Of a DNA stretch of 64,000 nucleotides, positions 55,559 through 62,356 are shown piece by piece (the first letter of the stretch is position 1; every line of letters begins with the position of its first letter). The stretch is from Citrobacter freundii (GTDB taxonomy: Bacteria; Bacteroidota; Bacteroidia; Chitinophagales; Chitinophagaceae). The position numbers were made by a program, and so were the translations under genes. The notes beneath the pieces are model-generated. The model saw only the letters and a program-made list of their open reading frames with translations. It did not search any database and was not told where the DNA came from. Location of the stretch: positions 1 to 64,000 of the forward strand of contig QFQQ01000034.1 of the NCBI GenBank assembly GCA_003243445.1, in the 5' to 3' direction.

Positions 55559-56404
55559 TTAACTATGATATTCTATCAGCCCTGTCATAGGCTTCTTTAT
55601 AACTTTACCTAATTCAAATTCATAGCTATGGCAAAGTTGGGCCAGCACATCGCGGAACCCATACGCCACACTGCCCACAAAGTTCACCGGATGCGACCAT
55701 ATTTCCCTGTATTTACACAAATGATTAAAGAAAAAATCATTCAAACCATCTTCGATTATGTTTTCGATCATGTAATGGTTGCGGTTTTCTGCAAGAAATG
55801 TTGCAAAACTGGCCAGATACCGATTGGGTAATGGCTTTTTGTAGACATTTTCGAGTATCTCCGTTGGATTGGTCATATAAGTCAGATCAAATCTTCCGCG
55901 AAGCTCATCATCAAATGTTCCATACATATAATACTGGACCACTTTTTTGCCGAGATAGGCGCCGCTCCCTTCATCACCCAGTACATAACCTATTCCGGGT
56001 CTGTTAGACAGGATCTTTTTGCCGTTGTAATAACAGGAGTTGGACCCGGTGCCAAGTATAGCAGCCACACCTTTCTGATCACCGCAAAGCGCACGCGCTG
56101 CAGCCAGCATATCGTGCGTCACCTGCAATGTTTTTGCTTCCGGGAAAACACGTTTCAGGGATTTCTTAACTATCAGGACATTGTCTGGGTTGGAACAACC
56201 GGTACCATAATAATAGATCTCATCTATCTCAGCTCCTTTGAGCTTTGGTCTGAGCTCTTTCAACAATAGTTCACTGATCTGTTCTCCGTTCAGAAAATAA
56301 GGGCTGATACCCTGTGTGATCACTGATTTTACTTTTCCATGGCCTACCAATGTCCATTCAGATTTGGTAGCACCGCAGTCGGCAATTAATTTGACTGAAG
56401 GCAT
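55559..56404 (-). CDS. BadF/BadG-type N-acetyl amino-sugar kinase (MurK-like)
   Basis: Predicted ATP-dependent kinase for GlcNAc or MurNAc, 281 aa, ASKHA fold. Phosphate-1 motif is DCGATKSEW near residues 9-17; the second motif VAAILGTGSNSCYYNGKK lies near 125-142. The ATG at 56404 (MPSVKLIADCG) is chosen; a longer in-frame start lacks homology. It is directly upstream of murQ, so it is likely to make MurNAc-6-phosphate for MurQ. In Tannerella a murTKQ cluster is known; no transporter murT is present here. Confidence 0.85.
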   Translation of the reverse strand: MPSVKLIADCGATKSEWTLVGHGKVKSVITQGISPYFLNGEQISELLLKELRPKLKGAEIDEIYYYGTGCSNPDNVLIVKKSLKRVFPEAKTLQVTHDMLAAARALCGDQKGVAAILGTGSNSCYYNGKKILSNRPGIGYVLGDEGSGAYLGKKVVQYYMYGTFDDELRGRFDLTYMTNPTEILENVYKKPLPNRYLASFATFLAENRNHYMIENIIEDGLNDFFFNHLCKYREIWSHPVNFVGSVAYGFRDVLAQLCHSYEFELGKVIKKPMTGLIEYHS

Positions 56405-56566
56405 GATATGAATTTGTATTCCATGTTTATCGTTACAGGCGGTGAAAATGGTGTGTATGGATGAATGTTTAACATCCGGATAACCACCAATCTGGCTGCC
56501 TCTTTCAAGGCAACAAACCATAAACAGTAAACTTTGTCTATTTTGCGGCAAATTTCAGCAAAATAA

Positions 56567-58162
56567 ATGATGGGAAGTAAAAAATTACAGGTTTGGTTAC
56601 CTCTTCTTTTCTCGGTTGTATTGATAGCAGGAATGTTCTTCGGTTACAAACTGAATAAAGGCGGCAATTCGAAAGGCTTTTTTAAAACCAGCAGGCCTAC
56701 CTCTTTGCAGGAGGCACTGGATCTGATCCGTACAAAGTATGTTGATCCTGTAAACCTGGATTCATTGCAGGGCGGTGCGATCCAGGAGATGATGAGTGAG
56801 CTCGATCCGCATTCGGTATATTTTCCACCCGTTGAAGCAAAAGAATCTGTGGAAGACCTCGCGGGCAATTTTGACGGCATCGGCGTTGAGTTCAATGTAT
56901 TTGAAGATACCGTGAATATCGTATATGTGATGCCAAAAGGTCCGAGTGAAGACGCCGGTCTGTTGCTGGGTGATAAGATCATTGCGGTAAATGATTCATC
57001 GCTTGTCGGAACCTATGCAACATCAGCACGGATCAAAGAATTTATCCGTGGTAAAAGCGGATCTACGGCAGCAATCACCATTGTCCGCGATGGAAAGAAA
57101 ATGGTATTGAATGTAAAACGCGGCAGTATTCCCGTGCCTTCTGTTGATGCGGCTTATATGATCGACAAGACGACCGGTTACATCAAACTCAATAAATTCA
57201 CGGCCAACAGCTATGAAGAATTTATGAGGGCGCTCGAGGACCTGAATAAGCTCGGGATGAAAGAACTGATCTATGATCTCCGGGGTAACAATGGAGGCTT
57301 TATGAATGAAGCCATCGATATGGCTGATGAATTTCTTGACGGTGATAAACTGATCGTGTATACGGAAGGTCTTCACAACAAGAAAAGAGAATACCGGTGC
57401 AAACGCCCGGGATTGTTTGAAACAGGTAAACTGATCGTATTGATCGATGAACTGTCTGCCAGTGCAAGTGAAGTGCTGGTTGGTGCATTACAGGATTGGG
57501 ATCGTGCAACGATCGTTGGCCGCCGCAGTTTTGGTAAAGGTCTTGTGCTGGAGCAATATGATCTGAGTGATGGTTCATCTATCCGTCTCACTGTTGCACG
57601 TTATTATACGCCGCTTGGCAGGAGCATTCAGCGTCCGTATGATAAAGGCAAGAAAGTGTACATGGATGAGATCTGGGAAAGATATTCGAATGGTGAAGCG
57701 CTGGTTGCTGATTCCAATAAGATCAATAATGGAAAAGAGTTCAGGACGCCTGCGGGTCATATTGTATTTGGTGGTGGCGGGATCATGCCGGATGTGTTTG
57801 TTCCGCTCGATACATCAAGTTATCCTTCCAGTATCAATCGTTTGTTCATCAATGGTACATCCAACAGTTTTGTCTATATGTATTACCTGAAGAACCGTGC
57901 GCAGATAGATAAATACACATCAGCTACAGATTATGCGCAGCATTTTAATCAGACCGCGCAGATGTGGGGTGAGTTTACACAATATGCAGCATCAAGGGAT
58001 TCAGTCAATCTGGGTACCCTGAATCTTAAACAGCAGGAAACGCTTCAGCGTCGCCTGGAGGCATTATTGGGAAGATTCCGCTGGAGGAATAACGGATATA
58101 TCCAGGTGTTGAATCATGATGATGCGGCGGTGAATAAGGCGATCGAGCTGGCGAAGAAGTAG
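56567..58162 (+). CDS. S41 family C-terminal processing peptidase
   Basis: Periplasmic serine protease anchored by one N-terminal membrane segment (about 9-26), 531 aa. A PDZ domain covers about 95-185 (GIGVEFN, GLLLGDKIIAVND). The catalytic core has the Ser in ELSASASEVLVGA (about 297-301) and the Lys324 of GRRSFGKGLVLEQ. The family cleaves C-termini of envelope proteins; substrates are unknown here. It diverges from the murK-like gene. Confidence 0.92.
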   Translation: MMGSKKLQVWLPLLFSVVLIAGMFFGYKLNKGGNSKGFFKTSRPTSLQEALDLIRTKYVDPVNLDSLQGGAIQEMMSELDPHSVYFPPVEAKESVEDLAGNFDGIGVEFNVFEDTVNIVYVMPKGPSEDAGLLLGDKIIAVNDSSLVGTYATSARIKEFIRGKSGSTAAITIVRDGKKMVLNVKRGSIPVPSVDAAYMIDKTTGYIKLNKFTANSYEEFMRALEDLNKLGMKELIYDLRGNNGGFMNEAIDMADEFLDGDKLIVYTEGLHNKKREYRCKRPGLFETGKLIVLIDELSASASEVLVGALQDWDRATIVGRRSFGKGLVLEQYDLSDGSSIRLTVARYYTPLGRSIQRPYDKGKKVYMDEIWERYSNGEALVADSNKINNGKEFRTPAGHIVFGGGGIMPDVFVPLDTSSYPSSINRLFINGTSNSFVYMYYLKNRAQIDKYTSATDYAQHFNQTAQMWGEFTQYAASRDSVNLGTLNLKQQETLQRRLEALLGRFRWRNNGYIQVLNHDDAAVNKAIELAKK

Positions 58163-58410
58163 GGAATCGATGATCGATGTTTGGATGGCCGATGACCGGT
58201 TTTCTTAGAAGCTATGTGATTTGTCTGATGGCTGGTAATTGATATCGGGAAGGCTTTGAACGGGAAGAAAGATCGCAGAGATACCGTATAGACAGCGCAT
58301 AGACTGTGTAAGGTTTGTAGGAATGTTGTGGGGATTTAGTACACTAATGGTACACTAAAGCCGGGGTTTTCATAGGGATTTAGTACACTAATGGTACACC
58401 TGGAAATCAT
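58163..58410. other. Gap between the S41 protease gene and the shared terminator
   Basis: There is no gene. It holds a single heptamer arm (GATGATCGATGTTTGGATGG, 58170 onwards, no partner seen) and the 25-bp direct repeats at 58331-58399. Confidence 0.5.
58331..58399. repeat. Two 25-bp direct repeats with GTACAC words
   Basis: Copies at 58331-58355 and 58375-58399 are identical (GGGATTTAGTACACTAATGG then TACAC), 44 nt apart. Each contains GTACAC twice, 11 nt apart, plus TTAGT/ACTAA inverted about AC. No recombinase gene is nearby. Confidence 0.8.
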
Positions 58411-58449
58411 AAAAAACAAGAGCGCCTTTTTAGGGCGCTCTTGTTTTTT
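58411..58449. terminator. Bidirectional terminator between convergent genes
   Basis: A perfect 16-bp stem, 58411-58426 / 58434-58449 (AAAAAACAAGAGCGCC), has built-in A and T runs on both strands. It serves the S41 protease gene and the DUF6249-like gene. Confidence 0.9.
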
Positions 58450-58486
58450 ATGTTCACTTTTTCAGTTGGTCAGGTCTGATGGCTAT

Positions 58487-58894
58487 TTATTGATTATCGA
58501 GTTCTACTCTGATCTTGTCTTTGAGGATCTGTTTCATCAGCTCTTTGTTTTCTTCCCACCATTTTCTTTCGATCTTGTAGGAACCGAAGAGTCCGAGGCC
58601 TCCGCCGACTGCGATCAGGGAGAAATAGATGGCTTCATTTCCACGGTCATGAATGCTGGCCAGCAGATAGTGATCACACATATAAGCCAGGAAAAGTCCG
58701 GCGCCTGCACCAATCAGCAAAAGCGACCATTTGAGGTTTTTAAACGGTACGGGCAGGCTGGCGAACTCTTTTGGATTCCTGCCTTTTTCGATCAGTGCCA
58801 GGTTCTCCCGCTTTTGCATATAGAATATTCCGAAGATCAGTAAAAAGAAACTCAGTGGGATCAATATTGCCACGAGCATTTCTGTGCCTTGCAT
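58487..58894 (-). CDS. Small membrane protein, DUF6249-like
   Basis: 135 aa with three hydrophobic spans (MLVAILIPLSFFLLIFGIFY, SLLLIGAGAGLFLAYM, AIYFSLIAVGGGLGLFGSY). Between the first two lies the segment KRENLALIEKGRNPKEF typical of DUF6249 proteins. The C-terminus is charged and cytoplasmic. Function unknown; such genes frequently lie near ECF sigma factors in Bacteroidota, as here. It diverges from the sigma factor gene, with a nested palindrome between. Confidence 0.75.
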   Translation of the reverse strand: MQGTEMLVAILIPLSFFLLIFGIFYMQKRENLALIEKGRNPKEFASLPVPFKNLKWSLLLIGAGAGLFLAYMCDHYLLASIHDRGNEAIYFSLIAVGGGLGLFGSYKIERKWWEENKELMKQILKDKIRVELDNQ

Positions 58895-59040
58895 AACTTA
58901 CTATTTATTATTGTTTTAATGTTGTTCTGCTCTCTTTGACTACGGTTCGTTCAACCAGGTTACAGCCATCGAAAACTTTTTTTGAAAACCGGTTTCAGGA
59001 AGTAGGACTACGGGGGGAAGGAGGAGGTTACAGAATATTT

Positions 59041-59360
59041 GATGGTCGATGTTCGATGGTCGATGAGCAGTCCTTAGCCTGGAACCGCTGTTTGAACGGG
59101 GATTTATTGGATTATTGGGATCAGGAGGATTCGACTCTGAGAATTAAAAAAGGCATATACATTCTATCAAAATCCTAAAAATCCGATTGTACTACCTAAG
59201 GATAGTTAAATGGGATTAATAGGATTTAATAGGAAAGAGTTTGCTTATCAATTCTCAGAGTCGAATCCTCCTGATCCCAATAATCCAATAAATCCCCGTT
59301 CAAACAGCGGAATCAAACTAAGACTATCCATCGACCATCGACCATCGAACACCGATCATC
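59041..59360. repeat. Nested palindrome: heptamer outer arms, 61-bp perfect inner arms
   Basis: The inner arms 59085-59145 and 59250-59310 are perfectly complementary over 61 nt. The words are 9-mers (GGATTTATT GGATTATTG GGATCAGGA GGATTCGAC). The loop holds further GGATTTAAT-type words. The outer arms 59041-59063 and 59329-59360 are GATGGTC-type heptads. It looks like one element family placed inside another. It lies in the divergent gap between the DUF6249-like gene and the sigma factor gene. Confidence 0.95.
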
Positions 59361-59416
59361 GAATTTCCCGTACTTTGCTGTAACCAAACTCCCCCACCTG
59401 TAGTCTAAACTGCTGT

Positions 59417-59998
59417 ATGTCGACCGGGCAAAATGATAATGAGCTCATTAGCAAAGTGCTAGGGGGAGATCAACAGGCGTATGCCGTGTTGGTCGACCGC
59501 TACAAGAGCTATGTGTTTACGCTGGCGCTGCGGTTTACGAAGAACCGGGAGGATGCGGAGGAAGTATCGCAGGATATATTTATTAAAGCATACAGGGCAC
59601 TGGCTGATTTCAGAGGTGCTTCAAAATTCAGCACCTGGCTTTATACGATCGTGAATACGACCTGCATTACTTTCCTGAGAAAGAAAAGACTGGAAGTGCA
59701 TTCGCTGGATAATGAAAAGGTATTTGAAGTAGCGGACAGCCTTGACTCTGGGATGCGGGCCAACCAGGTTGAACAGAAATCGCGGATCGCCATGGTAAAC
59801 CAGGCGATCGCTTTACTGAGCAGCGATGATGCGGAGATCATCACCTTGTTTTATAAAGGTGAACAAAGCCTCGATGAAATTGCGCAGGTGCTCGGGATTG
59901 AACCTAATGCCGTGAAAGTGCGGTTGCACCGGGCCAGGACCCGGTTGAAAGATAAAATGCAAAAGCATTTTGCAGCTGAAGTAAATGATCTGAACTGA
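59417..59998 (+). CDS. ECF-type RNA polymerase sigma factor
   Basis: 193 aa, cytoplasmic, directs transcription of a stress or envelope regulon. Region 2 (about 23-92) includes the -10/-7 recognition helix (AEEVSQDIFIKAYRALADFRGASKFSTWLYTIV). Region 4 (about 125-180) includes QSLDEIAQVLGIEPNAVKVRLHRARTRL. It lacks region 3 as usual for ECF factors. The ATG at 59417 (MSTGQNDNELISKVLGG) is used. It is followed after 17 nt by its likely anti-sigma factor. Confidence 0.93.
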   Translation: MSTGQNDNELISKVLGGDQQAYAVLVDRYKSYVFTLALRFTKNREDAEEVSQDIFIKAYRALADFRGASKFSTWLYTIVNTTCITFLRKKRLEVHSLDNEKVFEVADSLDSGMRANQVEQKSRIAMVNQAIALLSSDDAEIITLFYKGEQSLDEIAQVLGIEPNAVKVRLHRARTRLKDKMQKHFAAEVNDLN

Positions 59999-60015
59999 TC
60001 CTAAAATTGAATGAT

Positions 60016-60528
60016 ATGAGTGAACAACTGAACATGGAGGAACGTCTTTGGGAATACATTGACGGTATGTCTACTCCCGCGGAGATGACGGTGATCGAAC
60101 AGCTCATCCAGTCCGATGCGGCATGGCGTGCGAAGTATGGAGAATTGCTGGAAGCGCATTCATTGCTACTGTCATCCGAACTGGAAGAGCCATCCATGCG
60201 CTTTACCAAAAACGTGATGGAGGAGATCGCTTTGCTGCAGATCGCGCCTGCGGCAAAAACATATATCAACAAAAAGATCATCTGGGGCATTGCGATATTC
60301 TTTATCACCATGATCGCGGGTTTCCTGATCTATGGAATCGGGCAGGTAAAATGGTCAAGCGGAACGGGTGATTCAAAAATACCGGTTGATTTCAGCCAGA
60401 TTGATCTCAGCCCGATGTTCAGCAATACATTCATTAATGCGTTTATGATGATGAACGTTGTATTAGGACTTTTCCTGCTGGATCGCTATCTCTCCAATAA
60501 ACGCAAAAAAGTTCAGAAAGAAGCTTGA
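60016..60528 (+). CDS. Membrane anti-sigma factor
   Basis: 170 aa with a cytoplasmic N-terminal helical domain of the zinc-less anti-sigma type (about 1-90: RLWEYIDGMSTPAEMTVIEQL) and two membrane spans (IIWGIAIFFITMIAGFLIYG, TFINAFMMMNVVLGLFLLD). It should hold the upstream sigma factor at the membrane until a signal arrives. The start is the ATG at 60016; a TTG at 60007 adds only MND. The gene ends at a rho-independent terminator. Confidence 0.8.
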   Translation: MSEQLNMEERLWEYIDGMSTPAEMTVIEQLIQSDAAWRAKYGELLEAHSLLLSSELEEPSMRFTKNVMEEIALLQIAPAAKTYINKKIIWGIAIFFITMIAGFLIYGIGQVKWSSGTGDSKIPVDFSQIDLSPMFSNTFINAFMMMNVVLGLFLLDRYLSNKRKKVQKEA

Positions 60529-60554
60529 TGATGTAATGTCATTGAGTCCGGTCG

Positions 60555-60583
60555 GGGCCTCCTGCAAAGGAGGCTCTTTTATT
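60555..60583 (+). terminator. Terminator of the sigma/anti-sigma operon
   Basis: Stem GGGCCTCCT (60555-60563) / AGGAGGCTC (60568-60576), 4-nt loop, is followed by TTTTATTT. Confidence 0.85.
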
Positions 60584-60638
60584 TACAGTTCATACATGTT
60601 TATTTACAATGAAAGATTTTTGTCTGTAAGTTTATTTC

Positions 60639-61664
60639 ATGAAAAGGCTTTCGTTTTTATTCCTGTTGCTTTTAACCATGCAGTTGTTTGCCCAGCCGGA
60701 AAAGCTTGGTACAATTGAAGTGTTTGGTTCAGCGAACGCATCGTTTGCGGATATTATTAAAGCAACTGGTTATAAAGAAGGCGATTCGATCGTGCGTCAG
60801 CGTTACGACAAAGCCGCGATCGAAAAAAGAATCCGATCCATTCCTGGAATAGTAGCTGCAGATGTTACGCTGGTCTGTTGCGATGATAAGCAGCAGCGTT
60901 CCATTCTTTATATTGGTGTAAGTGATGCTGCTGTTTCCCATAACGCATATCATGATACACCTGCTGGAGATGTAAAACTTGATCCGTATATACTTGCTGT
61001 CTATGATCGTTATGACGTGGCGCTCGATGATGCGGTAAGAGCAGGACAGGCCGCTGAAAATGATGAAGAAGGACATGTGCTGCTCTCCTATCCTCCTATC
61101 ATCCCATTACAGGACAGCCTGCAACTATATGCGGCCTCGCATCTTTCAATATTAAAGCAGGTGTTGCGTGGTGCAGCCGACCCGGCACAACGGCAAGCTG
61201 CCTCGTGGATCATAGCGTTTACCACAGATAAAAAGACTGTGGTGGAAGATCTGCTTTATGCCACTGATGATGCAGATGAAACAGTACGCAATAACGCTAC
61301 ACGTGCATTGGCTGTGCTGGCGCGGTATACAGATCTTCATCCTTCATCGGGAATTGTAATACCAGCTGCCCCATTTATCAGGAAACTCAATTCTTTTATC
61401 TGGACGGACAGGAACAAAGGCCTGATGGTGCTTGAAGCGTTGACACGCAAACGTGATGATAAGGTATTGCAATTAATAAGGACTGATGGATTGCTGCCGA
61501 TAATACAAATGGCCCGGTGGAAAAATCCGGGCCATGCAATGTTTTCGCTGATGATCCTGGGGCGGATCGCTGGTATTTCAGACGATGCTATTTTTGCTGC
61601 GTATAATGCCGATGATAGAAACGTATTGATAGATGAGTGGATACAGAAGATCAGCAACCGTTAA
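60639..61664 (+). CDS. Secreted protein with POTRA-like and HEAT-like regions
   Basis: 341 aa with a signal peptide (about 1-18, ending LFAQ). The next 70 residues (IEVFGSANASFADIIKATG, DSIVRQRYDKAAIEKRIRSIPG) read like a POTRA domain (FtsQ/BamA type): a beta strand, helix, YD...RI helix, then strand AADVTLVCCDD. From about 150 the sequence is helical in HEAT-like pairs (ETVRNNATRALAVLARYTD, GLMVLEALTRKRDDKVLQLI). The combination is uncommon and I cannot assign a function. It ends with a 4-nt overlap with the stop of the opposite gene. Confidence 0.65.
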   Translation: MKRLSFLFLLLLTMQLFAQPEKLGTIEVFGSANASFADIIKATGYKEGDSIVRQRYDKAAIEKRIRSIPGIVAADVTLVCCDDKQQRSILYIGVSDAAVSHNAYHDTPAGDVKLDPYILAVYDRYDVALDDAVRAGQAAENDEEGHVLLSYPPIIPLQDSLQLYAASHLSILKQVLRGAADPAQRQAASWIIAFTTDKKTVVEDLLYATDDADETVRNNATRALAVLARYTDLHPSSGIVIPAAPFIRKLNSFIWTDRNKGLMVLEALTRKRDDKVLQLIRTDGLLPIIQMARWKNPGHAMFSLMILGRIAGISDDAIFAAYNADDRNVLIDEWIQKISNR

Positions 61665-62068
61665 TCCAAACCACCGCTTTTCCTGTTCTTCAGTTTTTCA
61701 CGCAATGTGGCCCTTTTTTCCTGTTGCAGGTCTTTATACTTTTCAAATTGTTCTTCTGTCAACACTTCTTTCAGTTCTTTATTCTTATCCTTATTATCTC
61801 CTTTTACCGCTTTTGCTTTTTCCATTTTTGATCCTTCACCTTTCAGTGATTCCTGGTTCTTTTGTGCATATTTCAGATTGATATCATACACTTTAGTGGT
61901 TTGTTCATCTGATAACGACAATTCTGTTTTCATTTTGTCGGTAAGCGTTTTCGCTCTTGCTTCCGGGGAATGGGCCGTAGAATCTTTTTGTGCAGATGCG
62001 CCGGCGGCGATAGCTAAGAAGAGCGTGGCGATAAGGACTGTTTTTCTGGCTACGTTGGAGATTTTCAT
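61661..62068 (-). CDS. Secreted helical protein, Spy/DUF4890-like
   Basis: 135 aa with a signal peptide (about 1-25, ending GASAQ). The mature protein is Lys/Glu-rich and helical: LTDKMKTELSLSDEQTTKVYDINLKYA followed by LKEVLTEEQFEKYKDLQQEKRATLREKL. This is the LSxEQ...LTxEQ pattern of Spy/CpxP-like periplasmic chaperones and DUF4890 proteins. It is convergent with the POTRA/HEAT gene, sharing TTAA at the two stop codons. Confidence 0.75.
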   Translation of the reverse strand: MKISNVARKTVLIATLFLAIAAGASAQKDSTAHSPEARAKTLTDKMKTELSLSDEQTTKVYDINLKYAQKNQESLKGEGSKMEKAKAVKGDNKDKNKELKEVLTEEQFEKYKDLQQEKRATLREKLKNRKSGGLD

Positions 62069-62120
62069 TTTTAAAAGTTTTCAGGATAGACTGAGCCTGG
62101 GTAGAAAGGTTTAACGGGGG

Positions 62121-62322
62121 ACGGGGATTTATTGGATTATTGGGATCAGGAGGATTTCAGCCTTAGAATTGGGTAAGGTAGATACATCCTACTTAATCCT
62201 AAAAATCCTAAGGTGCGGTCCGCAAACAGCAGCATGGGATTTTTAGGATTTAATTGGGACATTTCCAGTTTCAATTCTAAGACTGAAATCCTCCTGATCC
62301 CAATAATCCAATAAATCCCCGT
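62121..62322. repeat. GGATTTATT-word palindrome with 51-bp arms
   Basis: Arms 62121-62171 and 62272-62322 pair at 50 of 51 positions. They share the outer 35 nt with the element at 59085-59310 but have a different inner end (TTTCAGCCTTAGAATT instead of TTCGACTCTGAGAATT). The loop contains another inverted pair (AATCCTAAAAATCC with GGATTTTTAGGATT). It ends 7 nt before the cbs -7 box. Confidence 0.95.
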
Positions 62323-62329
62323 AAGGCCG

Positions 62330-62337
62330 TACCTTTG
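62330..62337 (+). promoter_or_regulatory. -7 box (TACCTTTG) of the cystathionine synthase gene
   Basis: An exact TAnnTTTG match 19 nt before the ATG at 62357. The palindrome ends 7 nt upstream, so the -33 position falls inside its right arm. Confidence 0.65.
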
Positions 62338-62356
62338 TGCCGCCAAAAACCTTACA

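Noticed and set aside
58936..59178. Plus-strand frame of 80 codons before the sigma factor gene
   Set aside because: It lies largely within the nested palindrome and has no domain.
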